Positions 8,551-13,573 of a DNA stretch of 13,573 nt are shown here, piece after piece (the first letter of the stretch is position 1; every line of letters begins with the position of its first letter). Origin of the DNA: Deltaproteobacteria bacterium (lineage in GTDB: Bacteria; Bdellovibrionota_F; JAHFAK01); assembly GCA_023250585.1 (NCBI GenBank), contig JAHFAK010000063.1, positions 1 through 13,573 of the forward strand, read 5' to 3'. A program made the translations under genes and the position numbers. Under the pieces are notes generated by a model. It was not told the origin of the DNA. It saw only the letters and a program-made list of their open reading frames with translations, and did no database searches.

Positions 8551-8554
8551 AGCT

Positions 8555-10093
8555 ATGAAATTAGTAACGCCTCAGCACATGCGAACAATAGACAAGTTAA
8601 CGATTGAGAAATATAAGATTCCGGGACTTCGTCTTATGGAAAATGCTGGTTTGAGTGTTGCTCTTGAAATTTTGAAACGTAATCTTGATCTCTCAAATAT
8701 TTTTGTCATGTGTGGAACAGGCAATAATGGTGGAGATGGATTAGTCATAGCACGAATTTTAAAAACACGTGGGTATAATTTAAAAGTTATTATTGTAGGT
8801 GAAAAAGAAAAAATACAAGGATCTGCCCGTGTGAATTTAGATACTTTTTTAGCTTTGGATAAAACAGAAGTTTATGAGATAAAGGACTACGGCCAGATTC
8901 ATCATTTTGAAAATCCTACACTTATTATTGATGCGCTTTTTGGGACAGGCCTTGCTCAGGAAATCAAAGGTCTACACGAAGAAGTAATAACATGGATTAA
9001 TAAGAAAAATGCATACATCATCTCAGTCGATATTCCTTCAGGATTAAATGGAGAAACAGGTATTATTTTAGGATCATGTGTACAGGCAGATCTTACCGTT
9101 TCTTGTGGCCTTCCAAAAATTGGATGTTATCTCAATGAAGCACGTGCGTATTGTGGAGAAATTGTGATAACTGATATTGGACTTCCTGATGCTGCAGTAC
9201 AAGAATTAGAAATTCATACAAATCTCATTACGCATAAGGATATACAAAAAATATTTAAGATTCGTAACCTTGAAGCTCATAAGGGTAATTTTGGCCATGT
9301 GGCTATTGCCGGAGGTTCTAAAGGAAAAGCAGGAGCAGTCAAAATGGCGGCACGAGCAGGCCTTGTTTCAGGATGTGGATTAGTTACACTCTATGTTCCG
9401 AAAGCAATAGAACGTACCATTGAAGATTTTTGTCTTGAAGAAATGATGATTTCCCTTCAAAGCGATGAAGAAGTTTTTATTCATCAAGCTTTTAAGAACT
9501 CGACGACGTTATTTGAAAAAAAGGATGTACTTCTCATTGGCCCTGGAATAACCGTAAAATCTGATATTCCGCTTATTATTAAAGATCTTATTCGAGAATT
9601 ACCCATGCCCATAGTAATTGATGCTGATGGCATTAATGCCCTTGAAAATAATTCACACGTGTTAAAAGAAAAAAAAGGTACTATCGTTATTACTCCTCAT
9701 CCCGGTGAAATGGCACGCCTGACTAAGATGGCTGTTGAAGAAATTCAAAATAATCGCATCGGAATCGCTCGAAAATGTGCACAAGAGTTCTCGGTGTATG
9801 TTGTCTTAAAAGGATATAGAACAGTCATTGCTACACCAGAAGGAGAAGTTTATATGAATCTTACGGGCAATCCCGGAATGGCAACGGCAGGTAGTGGAGA
9901 CGTGCTTTCGGGAATGATTAGTTCATTCATAGCTCAAAAATATACAATCACCGAAAGTTTACTTTTAGGAGTCTATTTTCATGGATTAGCTGGAGATCAT
10001 GTGAAAGCTGACAAAGGTGAAGCTGGCCTTGTTGCGCGTGATATTATAGAAAAAATTCCGTGTGTAATGAAATCGTATGAAAAAAGTTCTTGA
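8555..10093 (+). CDS. nnr: Bifunctional NAD(P)H-hydrate epimerase / ADP-dependent (S)-NAD(P)H-hydrate dehydratase
   Basis: This is the NnrE-NnrD fusion that repairs hydrated NAD(P)H: the N-terminal domain epimerises R- and S-NAD(P)HX, and the C-terminal ribokinase-like domain dehydrates S-NAD(P)HX using ADP. The 512-residue product has YjeF_N features at about 1-220: ENAG (29-32), CGTGNNGGDG (53-62), DALFGTGL and SVDIPSGLNGETG. The C-terminal domain spans about 230-505: HKGNFGHVAIAGGSKGKAG, LLIGPG, IDADGIN, the HPGE motif (382-385), LKG, and AGSGDVLSG with the expected catalytic Asp449. Both halves look intact. It starts 4 nt after pdxJ and overlaps tsaE by 17 nt; the nnr-tsaE pairing is widespread. 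The ribosome site is weak, so coupling to pdxJ translation is likely. Confidence 0.96.
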   Translation: MKLVTPQHMRTIDKLTIEKYKIPGLRLMENAGLSVALEILKRNLDLSNIFVMCGTGNNGGDGLVIARILKTRGYNLKVIIVGEKEKIQGSARVNLDTFLALDKTEVYEIKDYGQIHHFENPTLIIDALFGTGLAQEIKGLHEEVITWINKKNAYIISVDIPSGLNGETGIILGSCVQADLTVSCGLPKIGCYLNEARAYCGEIVITDIGLPDAAVQELEIHTNLITHKDIQKIFKIRNLEAHKGNFGHVAIAGGSKGKAGAVKMAARAGLVSGCGLVTLYVPKAIERTIEDFCLEEMMISLQSDEEVFIHQAFKNSTTLFEKKDVLLIGPGITVKSDIPLIIKDLIRELPMPIVIDADGINALENNSHVLKEKKGTIVITPHPGEMARLTKMAVEEIQNNRIGIARKCAQEFSVYVVLKGYRTVIATPEGEVYMNLTGNPGMATAGSGDVLSGMISSFIAQKYTITESLLLGVYFHGLAGDHVKADKGEAGLVARDIIEKIPCVMKSYEKSS

Positions 10094-10532
10094 ATGTATC
10101 TCTCATTCACCAGAAGAGACTGAAAGTTTTGCTCACAAGATTGCCCGAAAAATTCAATCGCATATAGCAATCGGCCTCGTAGGCGAAATTGGTAGTGGGA
10201 AGACACATTTTGTTAAAGGGATAGCAGCTGGAATAGGCCTTGATAGAGCTCTCATAACTTCGCCAACTTTTACCATTGTGAATTCATTTTTAGGAAAATT
10301 TGATCTCTATCACCTTGATATTTATCGATTATCGAGTTACAATGAATTGGAGTATATAGGTTTTAATGATCTTATTTATCCCACCTCGGTTATTATTATC
10401 GAATGGTATGACCGAATGGAAAAAGATATTGGAGTCGACCTAAAGATTGAATTTACGTATATTGATGCGAATATTCGTAAATTATTATTATTCGTGAATC
10501 CTACATCTGAGCATACAAAATTATGGATATAG
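10077..10532 (+). CDS. tsaE: tRNA threonylcarbamoyladenosine biosynthesis ATPase TsaE
   Basis: TsaE is the small P-loop ATPase that works with TsaB and TsaD to make t6A at position 37 of ANN-decoding tRNAs. The 151-residue product is the usual size. Walker A GEIGSGKT is at 36-43, followed by TSPTFTIVN (61-69), HLDIYRL (79-85, including conserved Asp81), and IIEWYDRM with Glu109-Trp110. All fit the family. The ATG at 10077 lies inside the end of nnr (17-nt overlap), and the stop lies 10 nt inside the next gene. tsaB and tsaD are not in this window. Confidence 0.95.
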   Translation: MKKVLECISHSPEETESFAHKIARKIQSHIAIGLVGEIGSGKTHFVKGIAAGIGLDRALITSPTFTIVNSFLGKFDLYHLDIYRLSSYNELEYIGFNDLIYPTSVIIIEWYDRMEKDIGVDLKIEFTYIDANIRKLLLFVNPTSEHTKLWI

Positions 10533-11944
10533 AATTAAGTTGGTTAGCGTACGATAAAAGACAAGCCGATAGAGCATGGATGGCTCTATCTATTTTTGAA
10601 CTCTACATGACCATTCTCAAAGATGACTTCCGAAAAAAAGTTGATCCTCGCACAATGCTTTTTCACAAAAGCCAACATTATCTTTTAAATAGCCTTGAAA
10701 ATATTATGAAGAATGGAGCAATTGCTATTACGCTCGAAGAATATCAAGCAAACCTTTTTAAAAATGATATAGAGGAATTACCAACAATATCCGATGAATT
10801 TTTCTTTGATTTTCAGATTCTCAGCTATTTTACATCGCTTAAGATGAGTGATTCATATACGTTTGCCGAAAGTTCTCTGAATGAATTATTAAAATCGGTT
10901 GGATATATTCCATCAACCGCCAAGTGGGATTTCTTATCAATAGAAAATGTTGATGAGTTATTTAATGCATTAATGCTTGTCCGTGAAGATCATATCCGTG
11001 CTGTCACGCATAAATTGGATAAGCCAAAAAGTGATGATTCATTAAGTGAACTAAAAAACTTTGTACGAAATTATATAGAGTTTTTTAATTATGCAAAAAA
11101 CAATCGATTAGAAATTTTTTATTACAACAATAGCATTAATACGAAATATTGGGGTAATTTAATTGAACGAAAGAATTCACGTAATAAACAAATCGTACAG
11201 AGAGTTTATGAAAAATTTAAATCATCGGGAAAAGTAAAAAAAATTGAATTTCCAGAATCACGGATTGAGTTACGTAAAATGCATTCGATTGATCCGATAA
11301 TATATGCATTACTCAATGATCATGACTCTTTAATTAAACAGAAAGCAGCTGAAACATTAGGCACTATTGGTGATAGGCGAGCTGTTCCTCATCTTATTGA
11401 GATTATTAAAGATGGTGAGCCTGAAGTCAAACAAGAAGCAGCCCGGGCACTTGGCGAGTTGCGCGATATACGTGCCCTCCAACCTTTGATAGAAAGCTTG
11501 AATGATGATTCACTCAATGTCGTTGCAAGTGCAGCATTTGCTCTCTATCTTTTGGGTAATTCAAAGGCACATGTTCCTTTAGTTAAAGCACTTTTACGAG
11601 GCATTGTACAAGTTAGTGTAGCGCTTGCTTTCTTTCCAGGTATTGAAAGAAATGAAAAAGTTGTTAGGTTACTTATAAAAGCTGTACGTGATAAAAATGT
11701 CATTATTCGTCGAGAAGCTGCTTTTATTCTCGGTCAATTGAAAGGCCGTGAAATCAGTGTTGCCCTTATTAAAGCTCTCCGTGATACAGATGAAGAAGTT
11801 GTTTTAGCAGCTGCGACTTCACTCATTCGTATGGAAAGTAAAATGGCAAAAAAACAATTGAAAACATTTTTTCATTCATCACCATTAGCAAAAACAGTAT
11901 ATCTTACCGAAGATCTGCAGAAACAGCTGAATTTACGATCGTAA
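10523..11944 (+). CDS. HEAT/PBS-lyase-repeat protein with unrecognised N-terminal domain
   Basis: The C-terminal part (about residues 258-460) of this 473-residue protein is a run of short helical repeats of the HEAT / PBS-lyase type, about 31 residues each. Diagnostic pieces are IKQKAAETLGTIGDRRAVPHL, VKQEAARALGELRDIRALQPL, VASAAFALYLLG and IRREAAFILGQL. Such arrays are protein-binding scaffolds. Residues 1-250 are different: helical, rich in aromatic and charged residues, without signal peptide or membrane segment, and not a family I recognise. The protein therefore looks cytoplasmic. It overlaps tsaE by 10 nt and is probably the last gene of the glmM operon, ending 7 nt from the stop of the convergent repeat-protein gene. 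A function cannot be assigned; a scaffold or regulatory role is only a guess from the repeats. Confidence 0.85.
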   Translation: MDIELSWLAYDKRQADRAWMALSIFELYMTILKDDFRKKVDPRTMLFHKSQHYLLNSLENIMKNGAIAITLEEYQANLFKNDIEELPTISDEFFFDFQILSYFTSLKMSDSYTFAESSLNELLKSVGYIPSTAKWDFLSIENVDELFNALMLVREDHIRAVTHKLDKPKSDDSLSELKNFVRNYIEFFNYAKNNRLEIFYYNNSINTKYWGNLIERKNSRNKQIVQRVYEKFKSSGKVKKIEFPESRIELRKMHSIDPIIYALLNDHDSLIKQKAAETLGTIGDRRAVPHLIEIIKDGEPEVKQEAARALGELRDIRALQPLIESLNDDSLNVVASAAFALYLLGNSKAHVPLVKALLRGIVQVSVALAFFPGIERNEKVVRLLIKAVRDKNVIIRREAAFILGQLKGREISVALIKALRDTDEEVVLAAATSLIRMESKMAKKQLKTFFHSSPLAKTVYLTEDLQKQLNLRS

Positions 11945-11951
11945 AATATAG

Positions 11952-13508
11952 TTAAGAATCACATGCATCTCCAATACCGTCGTTATCCGTATCTTTTTGA
12001 TCAGTATTAGAAACTTCGATACAGTTGTCGCATGCATCGCCGACAGAATCATTATCCGTGTCTTTTTGATGGTAGTTAGCGGTAGTAGGACAATTATCCA
12101 CATCTCCACAAATTGTATCTTCATCACTATCGTCCTTTGGGTCATACGAACATGTATCATCACTATTTAATATGCCATCACCATCAATGTCTTCGTCACA
12201 TACATCTCCAATTCCATCACCATCGAAATCTTCTTGATCAGGGTTTATAATGAGTATGCAGTTATCACATGCATCTCCCACGCCGTCACCGTTTTCTCCA
12301 TTTTGTCCATCACTGTCTAATTGGTCAGAATTTGGAAGGAGAGGGCAATTGTCTTTGCAATCAATGATTCCGTCAGAATCTAGATCAACATCAGGTATCC
12401 CGCATCCGCATTGTCCTCCACTCGTCTTATTAAGATCCTGTGGACATGAGTCATTACAATCAGCAGTTCCATCATTATCTGAATCAGTATCCGCAATACC
12501 GCATCCGCATTGTCCTGCAGTTATTTTATTCTGATCATTAGGGCATTGATCATTACAATCAGCAGTTCCATCGTTATCTGAATCAGTATCCGCAATACCA
12601 CATCCGCACTGTCCTGGGTTTTGCTTATTTGGATCCTGTGGACATGACTCATTATTTGCACAAACTCCATCTCTATCTTCATCATTTTTTGGATCATTAG
12701 GACATGTATCCTTGCAATCAACAATCCCATCAGAATCGTTATCGGTATCAGGTATCTCGCATCCACATTCGCCGGGACTTTGTTTATTTGGATCAAATGG
12801 GCAGCCATCTGATGTATCTGGGGTCTCATCGTTATCATCGTCACTATCGCAACTGTTTCCTAACCCATCATGATCAGAATCTTCTTGTCCTGCATTACTT
12901 ACCAAAGGACAATTATCGGAAGTGTCAGCAATTCCATCGTTATCATCATCATTATCACAGACATCTCCCTTACTGTCTCCATCATGATTTGCTTGATCTG
13001 GATTGAAAACATTGATGCAGTTATCATTTTCATTACAAATTCCATCTTTGTCGTTATCTCCTTTGCAATTTGAATCGCACTCATCTCCAAGACCATCGTT
13101 ATCACTATCTTCTTGTCCCGCATTACTTACAAAAAGACAGTTATCGGAAGTGTCTGGTACTCCATCGTTATCATCGTCATTGTCGCATACATCCCCGGCG
13201 CCATCTCCATCATTATTGTCCTGGTTTTGATTAGCATTTAATGGACAGTTATCACTTGTGTCTGAGACTCCATCACCATCATCATCAGAATCGCAGGCGT
13301 TACCTTGCGAGTCACCATCGGTATTGAATTGATCTGGGTTTGCTACGAATGGGCAGTTGTCAGAAGTATCAACTTTTCCATCATTATCATCGTCTGAATC
13401 ACATGCGTCTCCTTGTGAATCTCCATCGTTATTTTTCTGATCTTTATTAGCAGTGAGAGGACAATTATCTTGGGTATCGATAATTGTATCATTATCATCA
13501 TTATCGCA
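11952..13508 (-). CDS. Thrombospondin type 3 repeat protein, 5'-truncated (C-terminal 518 residues)
   Basis: This is an Asp/Asn/Cys-rich protein made entirely of thrombospondin type 3 calcium-binding repeats, a class normally found on secreted or surface proteins. Reading from 13508 downward, about seven units start with CDxDDDxDG and contain DTSDNCP, mostly 36 residues each. Next come four units starting CGC (33-53 residues; [14 protein letters not shown] and relatives), then irregular DNCP/GDACDN units. The reading ends GIGDACDS-stop with no sorting or membrane domain after the repeats. The paired cysteines and Asp ladders predict calcium-stabilised, disulfide-linked structure outside the cytoplasm. 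The frame stays open to an ATG at 13550, but the extra 14 residues are encoded by the fold-back arm (IIIIIII) and are not part of the protein. The true N-terminus and any signal peptide are missing. Confidence 0.85.
   Translation of the reverse strand, partial: CDNDDNDTIIDTQDNCPLTANKDQKNNDGDSQGDACDSDDDNDGKVDTSDNCPFVANPDQFNTDGDSQGNACDSDDDGDGVSDTSDNCPLNANQNQDNNDGDGAGDVCDNDDDNDGVPDTSDNCLFVSNAGQEDSDNDGLGDECDSNCKGDNDKDGICNENDNCINVFNPDQANHDGDSKGDVCDNDDDNDGIADTSDNCPLVSNAGQEDSDHDGLGNSCDSDDDNDETPDTSDGCPFDPNKQSPGECGCEIPDTDNDSDGIVDCKDTCPNDPKNDEDRDGVCANNESCPQDPNKQNPGQCGCGIADTDSDNDGTADCNDQCPNDQNKITAGQCGCGIADTDSDNDGTADCNDSCPQDLNKTSGGQCGCGIPDVDLDSDGIIDCKDNCPLLPNSDQLDSDGQNGENGDGVGDACDNCILIINPDQEDFDGDGIGDVCDEDIDGDGILNSDDTCSYDPKDDSDEDTICGDVDNCPTTANYHQKDTDNDSVGDACDNCIEVSNTDQKDTDNDGIGDACDS
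12411..12767 (-). repeat. CGC-type coding repeats including a near-identical 99-bp direct repeat
   Basis: Units begin at cysteine codons 12767, 12608 and 12509, with a further diverged one at 12410. The segments 12451-12517 and 12550-12616 are exactly 99 bp apart and differ at only three of 67 positions, so one arose by recent duplication or is kept similar by conversion. This is the part of the gene most likely to be miscounted by short-read assembly. Confidence 0.8.
12768..13508 (-). repeat. Tandem 108-bp coding repeats (36-residue TSP3 units)
   Basis: Reading on the minus strand, units begin at the cysteine codons at 13508, 13403, 13295, 13187, 13079, 12959 and 12851. Most are 36 codons long. 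The first is 35 because its Asp run is one codon short; the one at 13079 is 40 and carries an extra [11 protein letters not shown] segment; the last is 28. Units at 13187 and 12959 share [10 protein letters not shown] and are 228 bp apart, suggesting a duplication of a two-unit block. Confidence 0.8.
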
Positions 13509-13573
13509 TGCGATAATGATGATGATAATGATACAATTATCGATACCCAAGATAATTGTCCTCTCACTGCTAA
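13447..13573. repeat. Near-perfect inverted repeat (fold-back) at the window end
   Basis: The left arm, 13447-13508 (62 nt), and the right arm, 13509-13573 (65 nt), are reverse complements with no spacer. The only difference is one extra GAT triplet in the right arm, near 13521-13526. The centre is the self-complementary CGCATGCG at 13505-13512. The right arm read on the plus strand encodes the same TSP3 unit (CDNDDDND...DNCPLTA) that the left arm encodes on the minus strand. A spacer-free palindrome inside a coding repeat, running exactly to the sequence end, points to a chimeric read or assembly fold-back rather than genome structure. Confidence 0.85.

Noticed and set aside
12250-13230. Several plus-strand and other-frame ORFs of 65-107 codons across the TSP3 gene
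   Set aside because: They are low-complexity translations (Ser/Pro/His or Ile/Met-rich) of the same repeats in other frames, with no start-site support.
12411-13508. CRISPR-like regular repeats
   Set aside because: The period is 99-108 bp, in frame and encodes diverged TSP3 units; there are no short identical repeats with unique spacers and no cas genes.
13509-13550. N-terminal 14 residues (including an isoleucine run) and ATG start for the TSP3 gene
   Set aside because: They are encoded by the antisense arm of the fold-back repeat; the repeat unit is cut exactly at the palindrome centre, so this is not a credible start or signal peptide.

Overview
The window is a stretch of chromosome from an AT-rich Gram-negative bacterium. 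No tRNA, rRNA, CRISPR array or insertion sequence is visible. The gene order tilS-ftsH-cdaA-cdaR / glmM-pdxJ-nnr-tsaE resembles the conserved housekeeping cluster of deltaproteobacteria-like lineages (Desulfobacterota, Bdellovibrionota, Myxococcota and relatives). That placement rests on remembered gene order plus a lipoprotein and a thrombospondin type 3 repeat protein; the sequence alone does not fix the phylum.

Layout. Positions 13-4906 (+) hold tilS, ftsH, cdaA and cdaR, nearly end to end: tRNA-Ile lysidine synthesis, membrane protein quality control, and c-di-AMP synthesis with its membrane partner. A 31-nt imperfect palindrome (3346-3376) lies between ftsH and cdaA. Positions 4912-6306 (-) encode an unrecognised cysteine-containing lipoprotein that splits the common cdaA-cdaR-glmM triad. 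A divergent intergenic region (6307-6479) carries a good sigma70-like promoter and a CRP/FNR-type dyad ahead of glmM. Positions 6480-11944 (+) form a compact operon: glmM, pdxJ, a bifunctional NAD(P)HX repair gene, tsaE, and a HEAT-repeat protein with an unrecognised N-terminal half. Most neighbours overlap by 10-20 nt. Positions 11952-13508 (-) are the C-terminal 518 residues of a thrombospondin type 3 (calcium-binding) repeat protein whose start is missing.

The first block and the glmM operon supply cell-envelope and translation housekeeping: GlcN-1-P for peptidoglycan and LPS, c-di-AMP signalling, t6A and lysidine tRNA modification, PLP synthesis and repair of damaged NAD(P)H. The two minus-strand genes encode exported proteins and look like lineage-specific additions.

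The last 127 bases (13447-13573) are an almost perfect inverted repeat with no spacer, centred on a GCATGC core and running exactly to the window end. I read this as a fold-back chimera or assembly artefact at a contig end, so the apparent N-terminus of the repeat protein encoded beyond 13508 should not be trusted. I did not find a convincing new biological system. The best leads are the unrecognised HEAT-protein N-terminal domain, the lipoprotein inserted in the c-di-AMP/glmM locus, a Pro-to-His change in the GlmM active-site loop, and the palindromic element.
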